Below are positions 1 to 7,101 of a stretch of 11,650 nt of DNA, piece after piece (the first letter of the stretch is position 1; each line of letters begins with the position of its first letter). The notes under the pieces were generated by a model. It was given only the letters and a program-made list of their open reading frames with translations, was not told the DNA's origin and made no database searches. The position numbers were made by a program, and so were the translations under genes. Source of the stretch: Gammaproteobacteria bacterium (GTDB lineage Bacteria; Pseudomonadota; Gammaproteobacteria; Pseudomonadales; Halomonadaceae); assembly GCA_023485185.1 (NCBI GenBank), contig JAMCZP010000328.1, positions 1 to 11,650 of the forward strand. The letters run 5' to 3'.

Positions 1-989
1 TTATATCGCTGTTTCATACTGCTGATGTGGCAGCAAATGCGCCTTCATCTGAGGCATTTTCAGCGCTTAACAGCGCCACTTCTGAGCTTGATCGGGTGCA
101 TGCGGTGGTAGTGGCTCATGATGGTGAAATTATCCACGAGTATCATCAAGGCGGCCCTGGGGTGGCGTCACCCACTAATATCAAGTCGTTGTCTAAAACG
201 GTGTTAGCGGCGATTACCGGCGCGGCCATTGAGGCAGGTATTATTGAATCGGCAGAGCAGCCGATGGTGGAGCTATTTGGTTCTAACCTGCCTAACGGCA
301 CTGCCCCTCAGGTGGGTAATATTACCGTTGCGCATTTACTCGCCCAGCAGGCGGGGCTAGAGCGCACCTCCGGCGGTAACTACAGTGCCTGGGTGGCCAG
401 CTCCAATTGGGTGAACGATGCCTTAACGCGCCCCTTTGTGGATGAACCCGGCGGGCAAATGCTCTATTCAACCGGCACCAGCCACCTGCTTTCGGCAGCG
501 CTCACCCATGCCAGCGGCGAGACTACACATGCGCTTGCCCAGCGTTTGTTAGGTGAGCCACTCAATATCAATATTCCACCATGGTTACGCGACCCACAGG
601 GCATCTATTTTGGTGGGAATGATATGCAGCTTTCGCCCCGGGCATTGATTGAAGTTGGCGAGCTGTACCGTAATGATGGCCTGGTGTTTGATGATTCTGG
701 AAATAGCCAGCGTGTACTGCCCGAAGGCTGGGTGGCCGAATCATGGCAGCCGCGTGGCTCATCACGGTGGACCGGTGATGGCTACGGCTATGGCTGGTTT
801 ATTACCCAGCTAGCCGGAGAAGCGGTGTATTACGGGCGTGGCTTCGGCGGCCAAGCACTTTATGTCATTCCTGAGCGGGAGATGACAGTGGTGATCACCT
901 CAGACCCCAACCCACCTTCGCCTGGCGGGCAGTTTCAACAGGAGTTGAATAGATTGGTGGCCGGGCTTTTATCATCAAACGATGAATAA
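1..989 (+). CDS. Class C beta-lactamase-like serine hydrolase (5' partial)
   Basis: This is a serine hydrolase of the class C beta-lactamase / penicillin-binding-protein-like family (EstB and 6-aminohexanoate-dimer hydrolase type). Numbering from a GTG at 27, the nucleophile motif SxxK is S54-L-S-K57, the second motif is Y147-S-T149 (in place of YxN), and the third is the G272-F-G-G-Q276 stretch that replaces KTG in this family. The frame stays open from base 3 to the edge of the window. The residues before the GTG (LFHTADVAANA) look like the end of an export signal, so the real start probably lies upstream and the GTG is internal. Family members are usually periplasmic or secreted esterases, amidases or peptidases; the substrate cannot be read from the sequence. 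It converges on the yqhA-like gene with 31 bp between stops, and I see no clear terminator there. A resistance role is not supported. Confidence 0.85.
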   Translation, partial: ISLFHTADVAANAPSSEAFSALNSATSELDRVHAVVVAHDGEIIHEYHQGGPGVASPTNIKSLSKTVLAAITGAAIEAGIIESAEQPMVELFGSNLPNGTAPQVGNITVAHLLAQQAGLERTSGGNYSAWVASSNWVNDALTRPFVDEPGGQMLYSTGTSHLLSAALTHASGETTHALAQRLLGEPLNINIPPWLRDPQGIYFGGNDMQLSPRALIEVGELYRNDGLVFDDSGNSQRVLPEGWVAESWQPRGSSRWTGDGYGYGWFITQLAGEAVYYGRGFGGQALYVIPEREMTVVITSDPNPPSPGGQFQQELNRLVAGLLSSNDE

Positions 990-1020
990 AAATTCGCCTT
1001 CGTCGCGGTTGTACTGTCAC

Positions 1021-1593
1021 TTACTCGCCTTTGTGACCAAGACTCATTAAGTAGAGTGCTGCTGCAAGGGCCAGCACCGAAATCGCCAAGTAGATAGCTT
1101 CCAGCGGGGTGGAGAAACGAATATCCACCACCGCGCGGAAGAATTCGATAATGACCGCTAGGATCACCACACGGGCGATTTTATCTTTAAGCTGATCCAG
1201 CGAGGCAACGTTGAAGGGGTGGCGAAGGCTGCTCTCTTCCGCCTGATCAATCCGCGACACAAACAGTCGATAAACGCCTAACCCAAAAATTAGCAGGACG
1301 ATGGCGATCAGATAGATATCGACTGCAATAATAATGTCGGGGACTAAGCTGTCGTGAATATCTTGCACACCTCCGAACAGGTAGTAACTCATTACATCGC
1401 GAACCACTTTCAAAATATCCACGGTACCGACGATAAACAGCATTAAAGAGCCCAGCAGGCTGGGCACCACCGCAAGCATCACCAAGAAGCGTGAATTCCA
1501 CAGGGCCGTTTCAATTCGCCTCTCCCAAACGCTTTGTTGCTCGGGTTTATCGGAAGACAGTGGCGGCGGAGTGGGCGGTAAAGGTTCTGACAT
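1021..1593 (-). CDS. YqhA/UPF0114 family inner-membrane protein
   Basis: This 190-residue membrane protein belongs to the UPF0114 (YqhA) family, whose function is unknown. A proline-rich cytoplasmic-looking N-terminus (residues 1-25) precedes four hydrophobic segments at about 36-58, 86-111, 138-157 and 163-186. The stretch ASLDQLKDKIARVVILAVI (about 129-147) matches the conserved 'D-x-x-S-L-K-x-K' region before the third helix of E. coli YqhA, which is my main basis for the call. It is longer than E. coli YqhA (about 164 residues), mostly because of the N-terminal extension. The ATG is supported by an AGGAAA Shine-Dalgarno sequence about 7 nt upstream. It lies 45 bp after the exoD-like gene and is probably the last gene of the yejK-terB-exoD string. 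Confidence 0.8.
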   Translation of the reverse strand: MSEPLPPTPPPLSSDKPEQQSVWERRIETALWNSRFLVMLAVVPSLLGSLMLFIVGTVDILKVVRDVMSYYLFGGVQDIHDSLVPDIIIAVDIYLIAIVLLIFGLGVYRLFVSRIDQAEESSLRHPFNVASLDQLKDKIARVVILAVIIEFFRAVVDIRFSTPLEAIYLAISVLALAAALYLMSLGHKGE

Positions 1594-1638
1594 AATGTAT
1601 TTCCTGTTCCAGCAAGCTAATCGTTAATAGCGGCGAGA

Positions 1639-2235
1639 CTACAACAGATTTATTAAAACCACAGCAAACGTCACCGCAGTCAGCAAAAAACCTAACGCGA
1701 GCACTAAGCCATCGCGCGCAACGAGTCCCAAGCCGAACAGGGTGAGAGCCAGCCCCGCACCATTGGCGGTAAAGGGAATAAACTCCATCGGCGGCATGGC
1801 AACTGCAACCAGTAGACAAGCCACTGCCGTAGCCCGGATGCCTACATATCCAGTCATCCACGCCAACCGCACGCCTAGCAGCCCATCAATCCATTTAGCC
1901 GGTTTTTTAAACCAGTGAAGCGCTTTATCAAAGCCTTTGCGCGACACCGAGCGGCGCAGCAGCCACTGGGGCAGCCAAAACGTTTTACGCCCCACTAACA
2001 GCTGAATGGAGACCAGCAGCACCAGCACCGCCATTAAGGAGGGCATGCCGGGGATATCGCCTATCACTGGCGCCAAGGTGATTAAACCGGCCACTAACAG
2101 CAATGGGCCAAAAGAGCGGCGCCCTACCGCCTCAATTATATCGTCAACGCTCACCTTTGGATCTTCACGCTCCATCTGCTCCATGGCGTCGATTAAATCA
2201 GTCAAGCTTGAGGCGTCATCATTGGCATTATTCAT
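1639..2235 (-). CDS. exoD: ExoD family (exopolysaccharide synthesis) membrane protein
   Basis: This 198-residue integral membrane protein is of the ExoD family (Pfam ExoD), named for a Rhizobium gene affecting exopolysaccharide and alkaline sensitivity; the biochemical function is unknown. The family core is visible at about 38-63: G38-R-R-S-F-G-P followed by the hydrophobic LITLAPVIGDIPG. Further hydrophobic stretches follow at about 65-80, 125-145 and 150-195. An upstream in-frame ATG would add 20 residues, but I chose the ATG at 2235. It follows AGGAG (13 nt away), gives the usual family N-terminus ('SLTDLIDAM...'), and overlaps the end of the terB-like gene by 8 bp (ATGAATAA), which suggests translational coupling. 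The longer form would read deep into terB. Confidence 0.85.
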   Translation of the reverse strand: MNNANDDASSLTDLIDAMEQMEREDPKVSVDDIIEAVGRRSFGPLLLVAGLITLAPVIGDIPGMPSLMAVLVLLVSIQLLVGRKTFWLPQWLLRRSVSRKGFDKALHWFKKPAKWIDGLLGVRLAWMTGYVGIRATAVACLLVAVAMPPMEFIPFTANGAGLALTLFGLGLVARDGLVLALGFLLTAVTFAVVLINLL

Positions 2236-2692
2236 CGGCAGCGCGACGCTCCTCTGCCTGTAGCTTAGTACGAATAAAATCGCTGTGGCTGACATGTAAC
2301 AGATCCGCCAAACGACGAATGCGGTGCTCTTCTAGGGGATCAATGCTTCCATCAGCCCAAGCCAGTTGCCACATGAGCGCCACTAGCTCGCGGCGCTGGT
2401 CGTAGTGATAGTGCTCTTTAATCAGGCTTACAAACTGGTAGTGATCGACAGCGTCTTCTACTTCTGCCTCCGCCAACGCCATAAGCTCTTTCACCGCGTT
2501 TTCGCTTAACTGGTAACGAGACATCAACATTTGGCTCAGCGCCGCGCGCTCGGCATCGCTTGAGTCATAGTCAGCCCGCATGACTTCACACAGCAGCGCT
2601 GCGGTGGCCAGCTCCAAGGTCAGCGTTTGGTTTTCACGCTGCTCTGGCTGGGCCAGCGTGCGTTGAAAAAATTGGCTGATAGCTTCCAGCAT
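2228..2692 (-). CDS. TerB-fold (tellurite resistance TerB family) protein
   Basis: This 154-residue soluble, all-helical acidic protein belongs to the TerB / DjlA-N-like family. Two symmetry-related acidic helix starts are visible: A40-D-Y-D-S-S-D-A-E48 after the first core helix and A113-D-G-S-I-D-P-L-E-E122 in the second half. This is the internal two-fold repeat, with its putative metal-binding acidic residues, that is typical of the fold. A strong Shine-Dalgarno sequence (AAGGAGAACACCC before ATG) fixes the start. It sits 37 bp after yejK and overlaps exoD. No terZ, terC, terD or terE gene is present, so this is a stand-alone TerB-domain protein. A direct tellurite-resistance role is not implied; a cytoplasmic stress or membrane-associated scaffold role is only a guess. 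Confidence 0.85.
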   Translation of the reverse strand: MLEAISQFFQRTLAQPEQRENQTLTLELATAALLCEVMRADYDSSDAERAALSQMLMSRYQLSENAVKELMALAEAEVEDAVDHYQFVSLIKEHYHYDQRRELVALMWQLAWADGSIDPLEEHRIRRLADLLHVSHSDFIRTKLQAEERRAADE

Positions 2693-2729
2693 GGGTGTTC
2701 TCCTTAGTAGCGTCAGCGTCGAACTTGCC

Positions 2730-3743
2730 TTAATCCTTTTTGGTAAGCTGCTCTCTTAACTGCTTAGGCACTTGCTTGATAATCAGGCGATCCTGGGCGG
2801 CGTCGTATTCAATGCTTGAGCCGAGCAGGTGTGAATCAAAGCTAATCGATACGCCACCCGCACGCCCGGTAAAACGGCGAAACTGACTCAAAGTGCGCTT
2901 ATCCGGGGGAATCTCTGGCGATAGCCCGTAATCGGCGTTACGGATATGCTCGTAAAACGCTTTGGGCTGCTGTTCGTTAACTAGCCCCGAAAGCTCTTCC
3001 AGGGTCATCGGCTCGCCACGGCGCAACTGTTCATTAGCGTAATCGACGAGTGTGTCGGTTTTTTCGCGACTCACTTCGTCATCGAAATCCTCTTTCTCGA
3101 CATAGTCGCTAAAGGCTTTAAGCAGCGTGCGGGTTTCCGCAGGGGAATCAATGCCCTCCTCCATGCCCAGCAACGCCACCAGCCCTTCGGCGAGTTTTTT
3201 ACCGCCGCGATCTTTTAGGAAAGTCACGTACTGGGCGTTCGGCGCATCGCTTTGCCACTGGGTAAGATTGATACGTGCGGCCAGCGTAAGCTGATTGGCA
3301 TTGAGCTGGGCCGCTGGCACCGCGTGGTGTTCGGCATTAATCCCAATGCCTTCCCGCTGGTGTACTAACGCGATTAAGAGGGTTTCGGTATCCCCCTGAC
3401 GTTGGTGGCTGATCACTAAGTAACCACTCACTGACAGCTGCTCTTGAAGCTGCTTGGCTAGCCGTTCGGCGAGGGCGACTGACAGCTCAACAAAACTCTT
3501 GTCACCGGCCATATAGTCGCGCAACCACATGGCTAGCGGCCCAGCCTGCTCGCCTTCTTCAGCAAAGCGCCCCCAACCTTTGGGTTTGGTGTTGTAGGTG
3601 TCGTTCAGCGTACCGACTAGGCTCGCCATCACCGGGTCGTCGCTGGGCGCCGCCTGATCTGAATGTGGCGCGGCAGTTAGGGTTAAGCGCTCACCGTCAA
3701 GCGTTGGATCAAGGCGGTGCACAATACTTTGCAGTAGTGGCAT
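2730..3743 (-). CDS. yejK: Nucleoid-associated protein YejK (NdpA)
   Basis: This 337-residue protein matches E. coli YejK/NdpA (about 335 residues), a cytoplasmic nucleoid-associated protein of the 37-kDa NdpA family. Shared landmarks are the middle segment 'Y-V/L-T-F-L-K-x-R-x-G-K-K-L/V-A', the tail 'F-x-G-x-x-G-G-V/L-x-I-x-F-D-x-x-L-L-G', and the closing 'L-R-E/D-Q-L' close to the C-terminus. The ATG has only a weak, distant AAGGGA about 17 nt upstream. It follows yadH by 66 bp, a stretch that holds a 14-bp-period direct repeat (GTAAATGG at 3766 and 3780). It may be the first gene of a yejK-terB-exoD-yqhA unit. Confidence 0.93.
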   Translation of the reverse strand: MPLLQSIVHRLDPTLDGERLTLTAAPHSDQAAPSDDPVMASLVGTLNDTYNTKPKGWGRFAEEGEQAGPLAMWLRDYMAGDKSFVELSVALAERLAKQLQEQLSVSGYLVISHQRQGDTETLLIALVHQREGIGINAEHHAVPAAQLNANQLTLAARINLTQWQSDAPNAQYVTFLKDRGGKKLAEGLVALLGMEEGIDSPAETRTLLKAFSDYVEKEDFDDEVSREKTDTLVDYANEQLRRGEPMTLEELSGLVNEQQPKAFYEHIRNADYGLSPEIPPDKRTLSQFRRFTGRAGGVSISFDSHLLGSSIEYDAAQDRLIIKQVPKQLREQLTKKD

Positions 3744-3809
3744 AAGCGTCTGCTAGCGTCCCTTGGTAAATGGAAAATAGTAAATGGTGACTAACGAGTT
3801 ACCTAGCGG

Positions 3810-4571
3810 TTATGGCTTGAGGCGATAGCCAGTTCGGAAAATCCAACCGATGGTGGCCAAACACGCCACCAAAAACAGCATGATCATGCCAACACTCGCT
3901 ACTAGGCTGACATCACTGATGCCGTAAAAACTCCAGCGAAAACCACTCACCAAGTACACCACGGGGTTGGCTAACGTAACGGTTTGCCAAAACGGCGGCA
4001 GCATATCAATGGAGTAAAAACTACCACCCAAAAAAGTCAGTGGCGTAATCACAAGTAGCGGCACCAACTGCAACCGATCAAAGCCATCGGCCCAAATACC
4101 AATGATGAAGCCGAGCAGGCTAAAGGTAACGGCCGTGAGTACCAGAAACGTCAGCATCCAAAACGGATGGGCGATTTCCAGCGGCACAAACAAACCTGAG
4201 GTGGCCAAAATAATCAGCCCCAACAGAATAGATTTCGATGCCGCCGCGCCTACATAGCCAATCACAATCTCCAAGTGCGAGATAGGTGCCGAAAGCAGTT
4301 CGTAAATGCTGCCGGAGAACTTGGGAAAGAAGATGCCAAAAGAGGCATTCGAGACGCTCTGAGTAAGTAGCATCAGCATAATCAGGCCAGGCACGATAAA
4401 AGCACCGTAGCTGACCCCATTGATTTCACTGATGCGGGAGCCAATGGCGGCGCCAAACACCACAAAGTAGAGCGATGTGGAGATAACCGGCGAGACGATA
4501 CTTTGCAGTAACGTGCGGCGCGTGCGGGCCATTTCCGCCATATAAATAGCACGAACAGGATGTAGGTTCAT
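3810..4571 (-). CDS. yadH: ABC-2 type transporter permease, YadH-like
   Basis: This 253-residue inner-membrane permease belongs to the ABC-2 family and is very similar in length and motifs to E. coli YadH (256 residues). Six hydrophobic segments are expected. Recognisable stretches are '[14 protein letters not shown]', the cytoplasmic coupling region '[13 protein letters not shown]', '[21 protein letters not shown]' in shortened form, and '[17 protein letters not shown]' near the end. It pairs with the ATPase just upstream: ATG at 4571 and the ATPase stop overlap by 4 bp (ATGA), with its Shine-Dalgarno (TAAGGAG) inside the ATPase gene, so the two subunits are translationally coupled. The exported substrate is unknown; family members move polysaccharide, lipid-linked molecules or drugs. 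Confidence 0.92.
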   Translation of the reverse strand: MNLHPVRAIYMAEMARTRRTLLQSIVSPVISTSLYFVVFGAAIGSRISEINGVSYGAFIVPGLIMLMLLTQSVSNASFGIFFPKFSGSIYELLSAPISHLEIVIGYVGAAASKSILLGLIILATSGLFVPLEIAHPFWMLTFLVLTAVTFSLLGFIIGIWADGFDRLQLVPLLVITPLTFLGGSFYSIDMLPPFWQTVTLANPVVYLVSGFRWSFYGISDVSLVASVGMIMLFLVACLATIGWIFRTGYRLKP

Positions 4572-5509
4572 GCACGCTCCTTAGGTTTTACGAGGTCGAC
4601 GAAGATATCCTCTAGCGAGCTTTGCCGGGTATGTAGGTCTTTAAAGGTAATCTCTTCACGCTCAAGGGCAGTTAACAGCGCTGAAATACCGTGCCCGTCC
4701 TCTTCCTGGCTACCGTCGTAGGTATACACCAACTCATACCCCTCAGCGGACAAGCTAAGATCAAAGCGTTGCAGGCCGGCGGGTAGCTCCGCTAAAGCGG
4801 TGTGCAGGTTGAGCGTTAACTGCTTGCTACCCAGCTTACTCATTAATGCGGCTTTCTCTTCGACCAATACTAGCTCACCGCGATTGATGACACCGATACG
4901 GTCAGCCATCTCTTCCGCTTCTTCGATATAGTGGGTCGTGAGAATAATGGTCACGCCGTTATCGCGCAGTTGACGTACTACTTCCCACATTTCCCGGCGT
5001 AGCTCAACGTCCACTCCGGCAGTGGGTTCATCCAGAAACAGGATGCGCGGCTCATGGGAGAGCGCCTTGGCGATTAGCACGCGGCGTTTCATCCCGCCTG
5101 AGAGCGTCATTAAGCGGTTGTGGCGCTTATCCCACAACGTCAGCGACTTAAGCACTTTTTCGATATGCGCAGGATTAGGGGCTTTGCCAAACAGGCCGCG
5201 ACTAAAACTGACCGTGTTCCAGACCGTTTCAAATGCTTCGTTGGTCAGCTCTTGGGGCACTAGCCCAATCCGCTCCCGTGCCTGACGGTAGTGGGTAATA
5301 TTATCAAACCCATCTACCAGCACATGGCCAGCGGTAGGATTGACCAAGCCGCATACCACGCTGATCAAGGTGGTTTTACCCGCCCCGTTGGGGCCAAGCA
5401 GGGCAAATATCTCGCCGCGTTGAATGGTTAAATCAATATGAGTTAACGCCTGAAAGCCACCCTCATAGGTTTTATTCAGGCCGTTAATGGCAATAATGGG
5501 GTCGTTCAA
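4568..5509 (-). CDS. yadG: ABC transporter ATP-binding protein, YadG-like
   Basis: This 313-residue ATPase subunit pairs with the YadH-like permease. Every canonical motif is present: Walker A G39-PNGAGK-T46, Q-loop Q86, signature L136-SGGM140, Walker B I156-LFLDE161 and switch H193. It is close to E. coli YadG (308 residues) throughout, including '[14 protein letters not shown]' and 'TTHYIEEAE'. The start is TTG at 5509: there is no in-frame ATG nearby, AGGAG lies 6 nt upstream, and the resulting N-terminus aligns with YadG. The residues after about 225 form the usual regulatory C-terminal extension. A 10-bp hairpin sits directly before the ribosome-binding site, so expression could be controlled at the leader. 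Confidence 0.93.
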   Translation of the reverse strand: MNDPIIAINGLNKTYEGGFQALTHIDLTIQRGEIFALLGPNGAGKTTLISVVCGLVNPTAGHVLVDGFDNITHYRQARERIGLVPQELTNEAFETVWNTVSFSRGLFGKAPNPAHIEKVLKSLTLWDKRHNRLMTLSGGMKRRVLIAKALSHEPRILFLDEPTAGVDVELRREMWEVVRQLRDNGVTIILTTHYIEEAEEMADRIGVINRGELVLVEEKAALMSKLGSKQLTLNLHTALAELPAGLQRFDLSLSAEGYELVYTYDGSQEEDGHGISALLTALEREEITFKDLHTRQSSLEDIFVDLVKPKERA

Positions 5510-5515
5510 GGCGTA

Positions 5516-5520
5516 CTCCT
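5516..5520 (-). promoter_or_regulatory. Shine-Dalgarno deciding the TTG start of yadG
   Basis: On the minus strand AGGAG is followed by a 6-nt spacer (TACGCC) and TTG at 5509. It fixes a rare TTG start where no ATG or GTG fits the family's N-terminus. Confidence 0.75.
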
Positions 5521-5522
5521 CA

Positions 5523-5546
5523 CACCGCAGCTTGATAGCTGCGGTG
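5523..5546. other. Perfect 10-bp stem-loop in the yadG leader
   Basis: CACCGCAGCT (5523-5532) pairs with AGCTGCGGTG (5537-5546) around a 4-nt TGAT loop. On the minus strand it ends 2 nt before the AGGAG of yadG and has no following T-run, so it is not a typical intrinsic terminator for ppiC. It could mark the end of the ppiC message, stabilise a processed 5' end, or affect access to the yadG ribosome-binding site. On the plus strand it is followed by a pyrimidine-rich stretch (CCTTTCTTTCT), but no plus-strand gene ends there. Confidence 0.7.
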
Positions 5547-5562
5547 CTTGACGGCCTTTCTT

Positions 5563-5610
5563 TCTAGCCGGGATTAAGTCTAGCCAGGATTTAGTCTAGC
5601 TAGAATTAAG
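5563..5610. repeat. Three tandem copies of a 16-bp repeat at the 3' end of ppiC
   Basis: The units are TCTAGCCGGGATTAAG (5563-5578), TCTAGCCAGGATTTAG (5579-5594) and TCTAGCTAGAATTAAG (5595-5610). They abut exactly, with about 11-14 of 16 positions shared between pairs. The ppiC stop codon lies in the last unit, so the array is the 3' flank of ppiC. The tetramer CTAG, generally rare in enteric-type proteobacteria, occurs four times in the 48 bp. Confidence 0.8.
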
Positions 5611-5884
5611 TGCGCTCGGTAATTTCAAGCAGGTGGTAACCAAACTGAGTTTTTACCGGGCCATGGACTTGGCCTACTTCACCACTGAACACGACTTTGT
5701 CGAACTCAGGTACCATTTGGCCGGGGCCAAAGCTGCCCAGGTCACCGCCTTGACGGCTAGAAGGGCAGCTGGAGTGCTGTTTGGCAACGGCGGCGAAATC
5801 GCTGCCATTTTCGATCTCTTTCTTAAGTGCTAGGCACTGCTCTTCGCTGCTGACCAAAATGTGGCGGGCGCTGGCGCGTGTCAT
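5606..5884 (-). CDS. ppiC: Parvulin-type peptidyl-prolyl cis-trans isomerase PpiC
   Basis: This 92-residue single-domain parvulin is the size of E. coli PpiC (93 residues) and has no signal peptide, so it should be cytoplasmic. Family positions present are H8 in 'RHILV', C40 in 'SSCPS', Q56-M57 in 'GPGQMVPEFDKVVFS', F61 and H84 in 'TQFGYHLLEI'. These line the active site that isomerises Xaa-Pro bonds. The ATG is backed by AGGAG 7 nt upstream. It lies 59 bp after the exported serine hydrolase. Its stop falls inside a tandem 16-bp repeat, and downstream sequence carries stops in several frames, so the C-terminus is not truncated relative to E. coli PpiC. Confidence 0.95.
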   Translation of the reverse strand: MTRASARHILVSSEEQCLALKKEIENGSDFAAVAKQHSSCPSSRQGGDLGSFGPGQMVPEFDKVVFSGEVGQVHGPVKTQFGYHLLEITERT

Positions 5885-5943
5885 AAACTTCTCCTGACTG
5901 AATTTATTTATCGGGGTTTAACTACAAAAGGGCCATTAGTTTA

Positions 5944-7071
5944 TCACGGCTTACCTAGGGCTCCGCTATAGCGTAAGGCTTCACCTATATTGGCCATTGC
6001 GCGTTCATGAGCGCTTAAAGCAGCGGGGCCGCGAGTGCAGGTCACAATGACCCAAGCGCCTAAGGTATCGGAATCGACGTTAACCCGCTCGGCAATCCCT
6101 GCATCGCAACTGCGCCGCTGCTGAGTACCTGTTTTATGGGCAAAGCTGATACCTTCTCCCATACCCGCCTTAAGACGCTGCTTACCGGAACTGGTTCGCC
6201 GCATAACATCGAGTAGCATTTGTCGATGCTCGGCATCCAAATCACTTTTGGCACCATCTTGGTGAACAGGTTGCAGGCTAGCCAACAGATCGCCATAGGC
6301 GCTTAGCGTACCCACATTCTCGCCAGTGGCTTCGTAGGCATCAAAGGCGCGGTCATAGTCGGGCTGCGTAAAAGTGTCCGCGCTAACCCCCAATGCGCGT
6401 GCTAATGCCTGGCCGCGCTGGCTCACAGGGTGCTGACGCAAGGCGATAAAATCCATTCCACCAAGGCTACGAGCATCTGGGTGGAGCTGACCGTAAACAC
6501 CCTGACGTACACCCACTAGCTTTGAAATAGGGCCAACCTCAGAAGGATCTCCGCCACTTGCGGCTATCATGCGGCGGGTGCGCTCATTAACCGCCTCAAG
6601 CCCCACCCGGTCTATCAGCATATCGGAGGCGGTGTTATCGCTGACGGTAATCATTTGCTCCATCAAGTAACGAATAGAGATGGGTGTTCCGGGGTCATGC
6701 CAGTTGGTTGGCCCCGCACCATCCACAAAGTCACTGCGTGAAAGCGTCAACCGCTCATCTAGCGTAAGCGTGCCGGCTTGGCGCTCGGCGAGCACCTGGG
6801 CTGCCACCGGCACTTTAACCAGTGACGCCCAATACCATGGATCATCTGCACGCCAGGAGTAAGCTTCACCGCTAATAAGATTTTGTACATAAACGCCCAG
6901 CTCGCCGCAGAAGGCCTCTTCTATGGCCTGTAAACGAGCCGTTAAATCGCCCTGCCAAGCGCTCTGTTTATCTACCTCATAGTACCAATTTGTCTCGTAC
7001 CCATCCGCCTGAGCGGGTAGCGTAATAAGCAGCGCTACCGCTATAAGCCCGCGTTGTATCCAGTGTCGCAA
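5944..7071 (-). CDS. Exported class A beta-lactamase-fold serine hydrolase
   Basis: This 375-residue protein has a Sec signal peptide (basic MRHWIQR, hydrophobic core, cleavage expected after A20-Q-A22), so it acts in the periplasm. Catalytic motifs of the beta-lactamase/DD-peptidase superfamily are S83-L-V-K86 (nucleophile and general base), S144-D-N146, and K313-T-G315 with a preceding H312. The class A omega-loop motif ExxLN is not evident, and the protein is about 80 residues longer than typical class A enzymes. I therefore favour a DD-peptidase-like or other hydrolase over a resistance enzyme. The mature part has three cysteines (C55, C322, C345), so one disulfide is possible. The start is TTG at 7071, supported by GGAG 8 nt upstream. 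It is 30 bp after the acyltransferase gene and probably cotranscribed with it. Confidence 0.85.
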   Translation of the reverse strand: MRHWIQRGLIAVALLITLPAQADGYETNWYYEVDKQSAWQGDLTARLQAIEEAFCGELGVYVQNLISGEAYSWRADDPWYWASLVKVPVAAQVLAERQAGTLTLDERLTLSRSDFVDGAGPTNWHDPGTPISIRYLMEQMITVSDNTASDMLIDRVGLEAVNERTRRMIAASGGDPSEVGPISKLVGVRQGVYGQLHPDARSLGGMDFIALRQHPVSQRGQALARALGVSADTFTQPDYDRAFDAYEATGENVGTLSAYGDLLASLQPVHQDGAKSDLDAEHRQMLLDVMRRTSSGKQRLKAGMGEGISFAHKTGTQQRRSCDAGIAERVNVDSDTLGAWVIVTCTRGPAALSAHERAMANIGEALRYSGALGKP

Positions 7072-7079
7072 ACTATAAA

Positions 7080-7083
7080 CTCC
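7080..7083 (-). promoter_or_regulatory. Shine-Dalgarno for the TTG-initiated serine hydrolase
   Basis: On the minus strand GGAG stands 8 nt before TTG at 7071. No other start fits the signal peptide: the next in-frame Met is residue 137, and upstream the frame closes at the acyltransferase stop. Confidence 0.6.
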
Positions 7084-7101
7084 AAAAATTATTGAGCGTA
7101 T

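Noticed and set aside
990..1037. Bidirectional terminator between the convergent genes at the left
   Set aside because: Only a 5-bp GTCAC/GTGAC pairing is present, extending into yqhA, with no T-run.
2236..2295. Longer ExoD reading frame starting at 2295
   Set aside because: The 20-residue extension lies wholly inside the terB coding region and lacks a good ribosome-binding site. The start at 2235 has AGGAG and gives the usual 8-bp stop/start overlap.
2228..2692. A tellurite-resistance operon
   Set aside because: Only a stand-alone TerB domain is present, without terZ, terA, terC, terD or terE. The domain occurs widely outside tellurite resistance.
3766..3787. GTAAATGG direct repeat before yejK as an operator
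   Set aside because: Two 8-bp copies with a 14-bp period in AT-rich DNA are weak evidence, and no convincing promoter accompanies them. Noted in the yejK entry only.
5563..5610. CRISPR-like array
   Set aside because: The 16-bp units abut directly with no spacers, and there are only three diverging copies and no cas genes.
5944..7071. An acquired beta-lactam resistance gene
   Set aside because: No ExxLN motif, atypical length, and housekeeping neighbours on both sides with no mobile element nearby.
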